Shown: one piece after another, positions 14,570-22,228 of the stretch
Layout: every line of letters begins with the position of its first letter
How positions within the stretch are numbered: the first letter of the stretch is position 1
From: Pseudomonas pudica
Lineage (GTDB): Bacteria > Pseudomonadota > Gammaproteobacteria > Pseudomonadales > Pseudomonadaceae
Assembly (NCBI RefSeq): GCF_015680405.1
Contig: NZ_JADLJS010000025.1
Span: forward strand, 16,005 to 80,004
DNA: 64,000 nt
Reading direction: 5' to 3'
Made by a program: the position numbers and the translations under genes
Notes under the pieces: model-generated
Told to the model about the DNA's origin: nothing
The model's input: the letters and a program-made list of their open reading frames with translations, nothing else
Databases searched by the model: none

Positions 14570-16177
14570 ATGCTGCAGTACGGGCAAAAGAGCTTTCTGA
14601 TCGTCGACGACTTTACCGACTTTCGCACGTCGACCCGTTCCATGCTGCGCGAGCTGGGCGTACGTGACGTGGACACCGCCGACAGCGGCGAGCAGGCGCT
14701 GCGCATGTGCGCGCAAAAGCGTTATGACGTCATCCTGCAGGACTTCCACCTGGGCGACGGCAAGAAGAACGGCCAGCAGGTGCTCGAAGACCTGATCCTC
14801 GACAAGCACATCAGCCATGAGTGCATATTCATCATGGTCACGGCCGAGAGCAGCCAGGCCATTGTCCTCAGCGCCATCGAGCACGAGCCTGATGCCTACC
14901 TGACCAAACCATTCAACCGGGTTGGCCTGGCCCAGCGCGTGGAGAAGCTGTACCAGCGCAAGACCCTGCTCAAGCCGATACTGCAGGCTTTGGACCGCAA
15001 TCGCCCGGCCGAAGTGCTGGCGGCCTGTGCCGAGTTGTGCAAGCGCGACCCGCGCCTGGCCCCGCTGTGCCTGCGTTATCGGGCCGATGCCTTGCGCAAC
15101 CTCAACCGTTTCGAGGAGCTGGAGAAGTTCCTCAAGGCCATCCTGGCCAGCCGCCCGCAGCCGTGGGTGTACTCGGCGTTGGGCAGCCTGATGCACAAAC
15201 GTGGCCAGAACGCCCAGGCCCAGGGCGTGTACGAGCAGGCGCTAAAGGCCTTTCCGATCATGCCAGGTCTGTACGATGGCATGGCCGAGGTGCTGGTGGC
15301 CCAAGGCGAAACCAGGCGTGCGCAGAACATGCTTGAAGAGGCCGTGCGCCTGTCGCCGCTATCGGTGCGCCGGCAGTCGACGCTGGGCAAGCTGGCGTTG
15401 GAAAACGAAGATTTCGAAAGTGCCTCGAAGGCGTTCCGCCATGCGGTGAACCAGGGCCAGAGCTCACGCTACAAGGACCCTGAGAACAACCTGGGGCTGG
15501 TGCAGGCGCTGATGAGCAGGAATGCCGGCTTTGGCCTGGATGCGCGCACCCGGGTCGAGATCAACAGCACGCTGAGCGAAGTGGCCAAGGAAAACCCCGA
15601 GGACCAGGGCCTGCAGGTGCGTGCCCGCATGATGAAGGCCGCCAGCCTGCAGCAGGCCGGCGACCCTGAAACGGCTGCCAAGCTGACCGAACAGGCGATC
15701 CAGCGCCTGGACAAGATGAACCAGTTCTTCTCGGTCGATTCGGCCCTGACCGTTGCCGCGCAGTTGCAGGCCATGGGGCAGGAAGCCGCTGCCATCGGTG
15801 TACTGAGGAGTTGTGTGGAAAGTTATGGCGACGACCCCAAGGTCATGGAGAGGGTCGGCAAGCTGACGGACGACCCCAGCGTGCTCAACGCCATTACCGA
15901 AGCGGTCACCCTCAATCGCCAGGGTGTGCGCAGTTACCAGGGGGGGCAGCTCGGCGAGGCGTTGCAGCTGTTCCGCAAGGCGCTGGGTTTGCAGCCGAAG
16001 AACATCAGCATTGCCCTCAACACTGCCCAGGCGCTGCTGCGCATCGGCGGAGACAGCCCTCAGCCCGCCATCATGCAGGAGTGTCGCGACGCCCTGACCA
16101 GCGTGGCCGGCATACCTGCCAGCGACAACCGCTACGACCGCTACCGCAAACTGCACATCCGAGTGTTCGGCGCATGA
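14570..16177 (+). CDS. Response regulator with TPR output region
   Basis: A 535-residue protein. Residues 1-120 are a receiver domain with Asp13/Asp14, phospho-acceptor Asp58 (LQDFHLGDG), Thr91 and Lys113 (TKPF). The rest is a chain of tetratricopeptide-like helices with no DNA-binding or enzymatic domain, pointing to output through protein-protein contact. ATG 14570 is chosen because the receiver begins straight after it. Its stop overlaps the following kinase start (ATGA), so the two are translationally coupled. This RR-TPR/kinase layout recurs in pseudomonads with no settled function. Confidence 0.88.
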   Translation: MLQYGQKSFLIVDDFTDFRTSTRSMLRELGVRDVDTADSGEQALRMCAQKRYDVILQDFHLGDGKKNGQQVLEDLILDKHISHECIFIMVTAESSQAIVLSAIEHEPDAYLTKPFNRVGLAQRVEKLYQRKTLLKPILQALDRNRPAEVLAACAELCKRDPRLAPLCLRYRADALRNLNRFEELEKFLKAILASRPQPWVYSALGSLMHKRGQNAQAQGVYEQALKAFPIMPGLYDGMAEVLVAQGETRRAQNMLEEAVRLSPLSVRRQSTLGKLALENEDFESASKAFRHAVNQGQSSRYKDPENNLGLVQALMSRNAGFGLDARTRVEINSTLSEVAKENPEDQGLQVRARMMKAASLQQAGDPETAAKLTEQAIQRLDKMNQFFSVDSALTVAAQLQAMGQEAAAIGVLRSCVESYGDDPKVMERVGKLTDDPSVLNAITEAVTLNRQGVRSYQGGQLGEALQLFRKALGLQPKNISIALNTAQALLRIGGDSPQPAIMQECRDALTSVAGIPASDNRYDRYRKLHIRVFGA

Positions 16178-16866
16178 ATCAAGATAACCAGGGGCTTGAT
16201 TTTTCCACGGTGATCGCCTCCACCGTGCACGACCTTAAGAATTCCCTGTCGGCGCTGATCCAGTCCCACAACCAGTGGATGCAGCGCTTGCCCGAGGAAC
16301 TGCGTGGTGGTGCCGAGCAGGGGGCGATGGAGCATGAATTTCGCCACCTCAACGGCATGCTGGTGCAGTTGCTGGGTTTGTACAAACTGGGCGTAAACCA
16401 GTTGCCGGTGTGCCCGGACTACCATGAACTGGACGATTTCATCGAAGCCCAGCTGGCCGCGCACGAGGAAGTGCTCAAGCACAAGGACATCCTTGCGACC
16501 TGGCGCATCGACACCGACAACCCGCTGGGCTTCTTCGATCGCGAGCTTGTGGCCTCGGTGATCGCCAACGTGATCACCAACGCCACCCGCTTTGCCGCGC
16601 ATGCCTTGCTGATCACCATCGAAGAGGCAGACAACCAGTTGGCCATCTGCGTCAACGATGACGGCCCGGGTTATCCACAGCGCATGCTCGAGCGCCAGGA
16701 AGAATTCATCCAGGGTATCGACTCGACCAGCGGCAGTACCGGCCTGGGTCTGTATTTTGCGGCGCGGATCGCGGCACTGCATGAAAGCGGCGGGGTGCGC
16801 GGGCGGATCGAGATCTCCAATGGCGGCGCGCTTGGGGGTGGGTTGTTCAGATTGTTCTTGCCTTAG
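16174..16866 (+). CDS. Cytosolic sensor histidine kinase (cognate of RR-TPR)
   Basis: A 230-residue kinase with no transmembrane segment and no separate sensor domain. The H box is STVHDLKNSLSALI with His19; the N box is VIANVITNATRF; G1 is DDGPGYP and G2 is STGLGLYFA. It thus consists of only the dimerisation/phosphotransfer and ATPase domains. It overlaps the response regulator gene by 4 bases. The input must come from a partner or cytosolic protein, possibly through the TPR region of the regulator. A bifunctional or phosphatase role cannot be excluded. Confidence 0.88.
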   Translation: MNQDNQGLDFSTVIASTVHDLKNSLSALIQSHNQWMQRLPEELRGGAEQGAMEHEFRHLNGMLVQLLGLYKLGVNQLPVCPDYHELDDFIEAQLAAHEEVLKHKDILATWRIDTDNPLGFFDRELVASVIANVITNATRFAAHALLITIEEADNQLAICVNDDGPGYPQRMLERQEEFIQGIDSTSGSTGLGLYFAARIAALHESGGVRGRIEISNGGALGGGLFRLFLP

Positions 16867-16902
16867 GATGTATGGCGCTCGATCTCACAGGCGCCACACA
16901 TC
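16867..16902 (+). terminator. Hairpin after the histidine kinase gene
   Basis: GATGT-A-TGGCGC pairs with GCGCCA-C-ACATC (11 pairs, one internal mismatch, 12-base loop) directly after the stop codon. No T-run follows, so termination strength is uncertain. Confidence 0.4.
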
Positions 16903-16982
16903 TCAAGACATGAACCTCGTGCACCCACCCCAATTTCCTGTCAGGCTCTCAGCAGAACTCCAGCTTTGCCATCGAGAACACC

Positions 16983-17627
16983 ATGACCCAAGCCCCGCCT
17001 GCGCTCATCCGCGAAACCTTCCCCGTAGGCCCCCTGCAATGCAATTGCACCCTGATCGGCGACCCGCTTACCAAAAAGGCCATCGTCGTCGACCCGGGCG
17101 GTGACCCGGACAAGATCCTGGCTCGCCTGCAGGCCCACGGCCTGACGCTGGTGAGCATCATTCACACCCACGCGCACTTCGATCACTTCCTTGCCTCGGG
17201 CAAGCTCAAGGAACTGACCGGCGCGACGCTGCACCTGCACAAGGATGACCAGGCGCTGTGGGACAACCTGGAAATGCAGTGCCAGATGTTCGGCGTGCCC
17301 TACACCCCGGTGCCTGCACCCGACCGCTGGCTGGGGGATGACGAGGAGCTGGCTTGCGGTTGTGGCGTGGCCTTGCATACGCCAGGCCACACGCCGGGCT
17401 CGATGAGCTTCTGGTTTGCCGATGCCAAGCTGCTGATTGCCGGCGATACTCTGTTCCGCCGTGGCATTGGCCGTACCGATTTGTGGGGTGGCGATCAGCG
17501 GGCCATCGTCCGTTCGATCAAGGAGCGCCTGTACCGGCTGGACGAGGAGGCAATCGTGGTGACCGGCCACGGGCCGGATACCCGCCTGGGTGACGAAATG
17601 CGTGAAAACCCCTTCGTGCGTGCCTGA
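16983..17627 (+). CDS. MBL-fold hydrolase, glyoxalase II-like (YcbL/GloC type)
   Basis: A 214-residue metallo-beta-lactamase-fold enzyme. The metal-binding motif THAHFDH is at 62-68, a further ligand lies in HTPGHTPGS, the bridging Asp in LIAGDTLF, and the last His in VVTGHGPDT. The short length without the C-terminal helical domain of GloB matches the YcbL/GloC class of type II glyoxalases, which hydrolyse S-lactoylglutathione. It stands alone between the kinase and the OmpA-like gene. Substrate assignment is by family only. Confidence 0.85.
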   Translation: MTQAPPALIRETFPVGPLQCNCTLIGDPLTKKAIVVDPGGDPDKILARLQAHGLTLVSIIHTHAHFDHFLASGKLKELTGATLHLHKDDQALWDNLEMQCQMFGVPYTPVPAPDRWLGDDEELACGCGVALHTPGHTPGSMSFWFADAKLLIAGDTLFRRGIGRTDLWGGDQRAIVRSIKERLYRLDEEAIVVTGHGPDTRLGDEMRENPFVRA

Positions 17628-17632
17628 TGGCA

Positions 17633-17650
17633 CATGAAAGCACTTTCATG
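17633..17650. promoter_or_regulatory. Palindrome upstream of OmpA-like lipoprotein gene
   Basis: CATGAAAG-CA-CTTTCATG is a perfect 8+2+8 palindrome six bases after the hydrolase stop, followed by GGAATTTTT. It could be a short terminator for the upstream gene or an operator for the lipoprotein gene 86 bases downstream. Confidence 0.35.
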
Positions 17651-17735
17651 GAATTTTTCGTTGCCGATGCAATCCAAGGCTGGCATAGATCCGTTTATGA
17701 TCTGCCGCATTCATGAATTCAGTAGGAGCTTGTCC

Positions 17736-18455
17736 ATGTTCACCATGCGTCGTCTGATTATCGTCGCAACCGCCGCTGCCTTGATGACCGGCTGTGCCGG
17801 CCAGAACCCTTATGACAGCCAGGGGCAGGCGCAGGGCTCCACAGGGATGAGCAAGACCGCCAAGTACGGCGGCCTGGGCGCGCTGGCCGGTGCTATCGCC
17901 GGTGCCGCCATCGACCACAACAACCGTGGCAAGGGTGCACTGATCGGTGCTGCTGCCGTGGGTGCCGCCGCAGCCGGTTATGGCTACTACGCTGACAAGC
18001 AGGAAGCCGAGCTGCGCGCGCAGATGGCCAATACCGGCGTTGAAGTGCAGCGCCAGGGTGACCAGATCAAGCTGATCATGCCGGGCAACATCACTTTCGC
18101 CACCGACTCGGCCAACATCGCGCCAAGCTTCTACTCGCCGCTGAACAACCTGGCCGGTTCGTTCAAGCAGTTCAACCAGAACACCATCGAAGTGGTCGGC
18201 TTCACCGACAGCACTGGCAGCCGCCAGCACAACATGGACCTGTCCCAGCGCCGTGCGCAGGCGGTCAGCACCTATCTGACCTCGCAGGGTGTGGATGCCT
18301 CGCGTATCTCCGTACGTGGCATGGGCCCGGACCAGCCGATCGCCAGCAACGCCGACGCCAATGGCCGCGCGCAGAACCGCCGGGTGGAAGTGAACCTGAA
18401 GCCGATTCCGGGTCAGCAGTATGACCAACAAGGTCAGGTTCAGCAGTATCCCTGA
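17736..18455 (+). CDS. OmpA-family lipoprotein with glycine-zipper segment
   Basis: A 239-residue lipoprotein: lipobox MTGC with Cys20, a Ser/Gln-rich linker, a glycine-zipper stretch (GGLGALAGAIAGAA, ALIGAAAVGAAAAG) and a C-terminal OmpA-like peptidoglycan-binding domain (VVGFTDSTGS, QRRAQAVSTYL). This is the YiaD-like class that links outer membrane to cell wall. ATG 17736 is selected by TAGGAG eight bases upstream; an ATG nine bases later is possible. The C-terminus ends in a Gln-rich tail. Monocistronic, ending near a REP pair. Confidence 0.9.
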   Translation: MFTMRRLIIVATAAALMTGCAGQNPYDSQGQAQGSTGMSKTAKYGGLGALAGAIAGAAIDHNNRGKGALIGAAAVGAAAAGYGYYADKQEAELRAQMANTGVEVQRQGDQIKLIMPGNITFATDSANIAPSFYSPLNNLAGSFKQFNQNTIEVVGFTDSTGSRQHNMDLSQRRAQAVSTYLTSQGVDASRISVRGMGPDQPIASNADANGRAQNRRVEVNLKPIPGQQYDQQGQVQQYP

Positions 18456-18468
18456 TCGATCAGAGTGA

Positions 18469-18536
18469 CCCTGTGGGAGCGGGTTCACCCGCGAACACCG
18501 CGCCGCATTCTTCGCGGGTGAACCCGCTCCTACAGG
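18469..18536. repeat. REP pair (inverted)
   Basis: GGAGCGGGTTCACCCGCGAA and its inverse TTCGCGGGTGAACCCGCTCC are only about 15 bases apart, between the convergent OmpA-like gene and pta. The pair makes a long hairpin that could serve both genes as a 3' end. Confidence 0.9.
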
Positions 18537-18558
18537 GGCTGCAAAGCAGCCCCAGCTT

Positions 18559-20646
18559 TTAGCCCGCCACGCTGGCCTGAATCGCCGTCAGGGCAATGGT
18601 ATGCACGATATCGTCAACCTGAGCCCCGCGCGGCAGGTCGTTCACCGGCTTGCGCAACCCTTGCAGCATCGGTCCCAGGCTGACCCCGTCGGTGCTGCGT
18701 TGCACCGCCTTGTGGGTCGTGTTGCCGGTGTTCAGGTCAGGGAACACGAACACCGTCGCCCGCCCGGCTACCGGGCTGCCCGGTGCCAGGTCCCGTGCGA
18801 TCGCCGGGTTGGCCGCCGCGTCATACTGCAACGGCCCGTCGATCAGCAGGTCTTGCGCCGCGTCCTGTGCCAGGCGAGTCGCTTCGAGCACTTTCTCGAC
18901 TTCCTCGTCGCTGGCCGAATCGCTTGAGTAACTGATCATCGCCACCCGTGGCGCGATGCCGAAGGCCTGCGCCGATTCGGCACTCTGCCGGGCGATCTCG
19001 GCCAGTTCGACAGCACTTGGGTGTGGGTTCATCACGCAGTCGCCGTACACCAGCACCTGCTCGGGGAACAGCATGAAGAAAACCGACGACACCAGGCTCG
19101 AGCCCGGTGCGGTCTTGATCAACTGCAGGGCCGGGCGGATGGTGTTGGCGGTAGAATGCACCAGGCCCGAGACAAGGCCATCCACTTCGTCCAGCGCCAG
19201 CATCATGGTACCGATCACCACCGGGTCTTCCAGTTGCTGCTCGGCCATTGGTGCATTGAGGTTCTTGCTCTTGCGCAGTTCGACCATCGGCTCCACGTAG
19301 CGCCGGCGAATCACCTCGGGGTCGAGGATTTCCAGGCCCGGAGGCAAGGTGATGCCCTGGGCGCGGGCCACGGCATCGACATCCTCGGGCTTGGCCAGAA
19401 GCACGCAGCGGGCAATCCCGCGGGCCTGGCAGATAGCTGCAGCCTGCACCAGCAGCGGCTCGGCGCCTTCCGGCAGGACGATGCGCTTGTTGGCCTGCTG
19501 CGCTCGCTGGATCAGCTGATAGCGGAACACTGCCGGCGACAGGCGCAGTTCGCGCGGGGTGCCGCAACGCTGGTGCAGCCAGGCGGCGTCGAGGTGGCTG
19601 GCGACGAAGTCGGTGATGAATTCGGCGCGCTCGCGGTCGTCCACCGGGATTTCTCGGTTCAGCGAGTTGAGCTGGTTGGCGGTGTCGTACGAGCCGGTAC
19701 TGACCGACAGGATCGGCAGGCCAGCCTGCAGGGCGCCACGGCACAAGCCCAGGATGCGTGGGTCTGGCTTGCCGTCACTGGTCAGCAGCAGGCCGGCCAG
19801 TGGTACGCCGTTGATCGCTGCCAGGCTGACGGCGAGGATGATGTCGTCGCGGTCGCCCGGCGTCACCACCAGGGTACCCGAGGTAAGCAGCGGCACCGTG
19901 TTGGCCACGGTGCGCGCGCAGATGATGATCTTGCTCATGCGCCGCTGTTCATAGTCGCCGGCATTGAGCACCTGGGCACCGAGCAGGTCGGCCACGTCTC
20001 GGGTGCGCGGTGCGTTCAGTTCGGGCTGGTAGGGGATGCAGCCGAGCAGGCGGAAGTCGTTGCCGCGCAGTAGCGGCGAGTGTTCGCGCAGGCGGGTGGA
20101 AAAGTCCGCCATGCTTTCGTCGGTGCGCACCTTGTTGAGGATTACGCCGAGCACTTTCGGGTCGCGCGGGCCGCCGAACAACTGTGCCTGCAGTTCGACC
20201 CGGCCGGACAACTCGCTGAGCACTTCGTTTTCCGGTGCAGATACCAGTATCACCTCGGCATCCAGGCTCTTGGCCAGGTGCAGGTTGACCCGCGCCGCAT
20301 AGCTGGCGTGGCGCGTGGGCACCATGCCCTCGACCACCACCACGTCGTTGCCGATGCAGGCTTGCTGGTAGAGGCGGATGATTTCTTCGAGCAACTCGTC
20401 CAGCTGGCCATCGCCGAGCATGCGCTCGACGTGGGCCAGGCTCAGCGGCACGGGGGGCTTGATGCCGTGGGTGCGGGCGACCAGCTCGGTGGAGCGCTCG
20501 GGGCCGGTATCACCCGGGTGGGGCTGGGCGATCGGCTTGAAGAAGCCGACCTTCAGGCCGGCACGCTCCAGGGTGCGCACCAGGCCCAGACTGATAGAGG
20601 TCAGGCCGACACCGAAATCGGTCGGCGCAATGAAAAATGTCTGCAT
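18559..20646 (-). CDS. pta: Phosphate acetyltransferase (long form)
   Basis: A 695-residue Pta of the long proteobacterial type: an N-terminal P-loop-like/BioD-related region (FFIAPTDFGVGLTS), a central DRTGG domain (GDRDDIILAV) and the C-terminal catalytic phosphotransacetylase domain (RIVLPEGAE, GLVSGLVHSTANTIRP, SSDSASDEEV). It interconverts acetyl-CoA and acetyl phosphate. The start MQTFFIAPTD fits family N-termini; an upstream in-frame ATG at 20688 overlaps the next gene and lacks similarity. No acetate kinase gene is adjacent, unlike in enterobacteria. Confidence 0.92.
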   Translation of the reverse strand: MQTFFIAPTDFGVGLTSISLGLVRTLERAGLKVGFFKPIAQPHPGDTGPERSTELVARTHGIKPPVPLSLAHVERMLGDGQLDELLEEIIRLYQQACIGNDVVVVEGMVPTRHASYAARVNLHLAKSLDAEVILVSAPENEVLSELSGRVELQAQLFGGPRDPKVLGVILNKVRTDESMADFSTRLREHSPLLRGNDFRLLGCIPYQPELNAPRTRDVADLLGAQVLNAGDYEQRRMSKIIICARTVANTVPLLTSGTLVVTPGDRDDIILAVSLAAINGVPLAGLLLTSDGKPDPRILGLCRGALQAGLPILSVSTGSYDTANQLNSLNREIPVDDRERAEFITDFVASHLDAAWLHQRCGTPRELRLSPAVFRYQLIQRAQQANKRIVLPEGAEPLLVQAAAICQARGIARCVLLAKPEDVDAVARAQGITLPPGLEILDPEVIRRRYVEPMVELRKSKNLNAPMAEQQLEDPVVIGTMMLALDEVDGLVSGLVHSTANTIRPALQLIKTAPGSSLVSSVFFMLFPEQVLVYGDCVMNPHPSAVELAEIARQSAESAQAFGIAPRVAMISYSSDSASDEEVEKVLEATRLAQDAAQDLLIDGPLQYDAAANPAIARDLAPGSPVAGRATVFVFPDLNTGNTTHKAVQRSTDGVSLGPMLQGLRKPVNDLPRGAQVDDIVHTIALTAIQASVAG

Positions 20647-20677
20647 GCGTGCTTCTCGAAATAAGCGGTGCAAGAAA

Positions 20678-20980
20678 TTAACGGCCAAGGGTAGCGCTAT
20701 CGGCCCCTTGTGCGCACCAGCCGCAAGCGAAAGGCTGGCCGATGCTCTGTGCGCGCTGGGCCGGATCGAGCACCCACGGGCGCGCCTGCCACGGCGGCTG
20801 GTGGCGCAGGTGCTGGGTGTGGCCGCAGGACAGTTCGGCCACCCAGTGGCCCTCTTCGTCCTGGTGGAAGCCGGTGATCCGACTGATGGGCCGTTGCTCG
20901 TCCGCAGTGCGTTCGCAATCGGGCGATGGCTTGGTTACACTTGTTCGCTCTACATACTTTTGCAAAAGGTCTTGCCCCAT
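20678..20980 (-). CDS. DUF3565 domain protein
   Basis: About 100 residues (if started at ATG 20980) with the DUF3565 core RPISRITGFHQDEEGHWVAE, LSCGHTQHLRHQPPW and CGWC. The paired cysteines and histidines (SCGH and CGWC) suggest metal binding. The family is small and uncharacterised. The start is uncertain: ATG 20980 overlaps the start of the divergent slyD in a shared CATG, and an in-frame TTG at 20965 is an alternative; the conserved region begins well after either. It is 31 bases upstream of pta and may be cotranscribed. Confidence 0.75.
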   Translation of the reverse strand: MGQDLLQKYVERTSVTKPSPDCERTADEQRPISRITGFHQDEEGHWVAELSCGHTQHLRHQPPWQARPWVLDPAQRAQSIGQPFACGWCAQGADSATLGR

Positions 20981-21464
20981 GCTGATCGCCGCCAACAAGG
21001 CTGTCTCCATCGACTATACCCTGACCAACGACGCCGGGGAGACCATCGACAGCTCCGCTGGCGGTGCACCGCTGGTTTACCTGCACGGTGCCGGCAACAT
21101 CATCCCGGGCCTGGAAAAAGCCCTGGAAGGCAAGCAGGCCGGTGACGAGCTGAACGTTTCCATCGAGCCGGAAGATGCTTACGGCGAATACCTGGCCGAG
21201 CTGGTCAGCACACTGAACCGCAGCCTGTTCGAAGGCGTCGACGAGCTGGAAGTGGGCATGCAGTTCCATGCTTCGGCACCGGATGGCCAGATGCAGATCG
21301 TCACCATCCGCGACATCGACGGCGACGACGTGACCGTCGACGGCAACCACCCGCTGGCCGGCCAGCGCCTGACCTTCCAGGTCAAGGTAGTCAACGTGCG
21401 TGATGCCAGCGACGAAGAAATCGCTCACCGCCACATCCACGGTGAAGGTGGCCATCACCACTGA
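20979..21464 (+). CDS. slyD: FKBP-type peptidyl-prolyl isomerase, SlyD-like
   Basis: A 161-residue FKBP with an inserted IF domain. Features are VSIDYTLTNDAGETID, the GAGNIIPGLEKALEGK active-site loop, PEDAYGEY, and an insert-in-flap region (GMQFHASAPDGQMQIVTIRD). The C-terminus is His-rich but short (HRHIHGEGGHHH), so nickel binding would be weaker than in E. coli SlyD. It acts as a cytosolic prolyl isomerase and chaperone. AAAGG precedes ATG. Its 5' end overlaps the divergent DUF3565 frame. Confidence 0.9.
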   Translation: MLIAANKAVSIDYTLTNDAGETIDSSAGGAPLVYLHGAGNIIPGLEKALEGKQAGDELNVSIEPEDAYGEYLAELVSTLNRSLFEGVDELEVGMQFHASAPDGQMQIVTIRDIDGDDVTVDGNHPLAGQRLTFQVKVVNVRDASDEEIAHRHIHGEGGHHH

Positions 21465-21492
21465 TTTTCTGCGCTAAGCTCAGATAGTCGCC

Positions 21493-21557
21493 AGGCGCTC
21501 GGGCAAGCCGATTTGCCTTCCTACGGGAGGTGGACGGCTTGGACGAGCGCCTTTTTA
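21493..21557 (+). terminator. Long three-part hairpin terminator after slyD
   Basis: AGGCGCTCG (21493-21501) pairs perfectly with CGAGCGCCT (21544-21552); inside it CAAGCCG pairs with CGGCTTG, and innermost CCTTCC pairs with GGGAGG around a TAC loop. TTTTT follows the outer stem. It is an unusually long intrinsic terminator, 28 bases after the slyD stop and 52 bases before the glutathione peroxidase start, so it could also act as a leader attenuator for that gene. Confidence 0.7.
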
Positions 21558-21608
21558 GTGGGCGGAATTCGTCTGCGCGGCAACCGGGAACCTGAGAGGG
21601 GATTCATC

Positions 21609-22091
21609 ATGAGTGCATTTCACGACCTGAAACTGGACGCGTTGAACGGCGGGGAGCTGCCCCTCGCACCGTTCAAGGGCCAAGTGGTGCTGGTGGTCAA
21701 CGTTGCCTCCAAGTGTGGTCTCACGCCGCAATACAAGGCCCTGGAGAACCTCTACCAGATTTTCAAGGAACGGGGCTTCAACGTGCTTGGCCTGCCATGC
21801 AACCAGTTTGCCGGCCAGGAGCCAGGCAGTGAAAAGGAAATCCAGGAGTTCTGCAGCCTCAACTACGGGGTGAGCTTCCCGCTGGGCGCCAAGCTGGAGG
21901 TCAACGGGCCGCAACGCCACTCTCTGTACCGCCTGCTGGCGGGTGAGGGGGCAGAGTTCCCGGGGGACATTACCTGGAACTTCGAGAAGTTTCTGGTGGG
22001 CAAGGACGGGCGGGTGCTGGCGCGTTTTTCGCCGCGCACGGCGCCGGATGATCCGACTGTGGTACAGGCTATCGAGAAAGCCTTGGCCTGA
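21609..22091 (+). CDS. Glutathione peroxidase-family thiol peroxidase (BtuE-like)
   Basis: A 160-residue glutathione peroxidase homologue with the catalytic tetrad visible: Cys36 (NVASKCGLTPQY), Gln66 (CNQFAGQ), Trp123 and Asn124 (ITWNFEKF). Cysteine replaces selenocysteine, so it is likely to use thioredoxin or low-molecular thiols to reduce lipid or organic peroxides. An additional Cys at 82 in EFCSLNYG may be the resolving cysteine. The start MSAFHDLKL follows GAGAGGGGATTC. It is a single gene between the slyD terminator and a REP pair. Confidence 0.9.
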   Translation: MSAFHDLKLDALNGGELPLAPFKGQVVLVVNVASKCGLTPQYKALENLYQIFKERGFNVLGLPCNQFAGQEPGSEKEIQEFCSLNYGVSFPLGAKLEVNGPQRHSLYRLLAGEGAEFPGDITWNFEKFLVGKDGRVLARFSPRTAPDDPTVVQAIEKALA

Positions 22092-22108
22092 AGCGCCTGA
22101 CGCGGTCC

Positions 22109-22228
22109 CTCTGTAGGAGCGGTCTTGTGTCGCGATCGGGCCGCATAGCGGCCCCCGGATATCAGCATTGTCGCAACTATCGAGGGGCTGCTCTGCAGCC
22201 CGATCGCGACACAAGGCCGCTCCTACAC
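22109..22228. repeat. REP-like pair, GTGTCGCGA class
   Basis: CTGTAGGAGCGGTCTTGTGT and its inverse ACACAAGGCCGCTCCTACAC enclose GCCGCATAGCGGC and CTGCTCTGCAG sub-palindromes. This is the second REP subtype in the window, lying between convergent genes. Confidence 0.8.
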
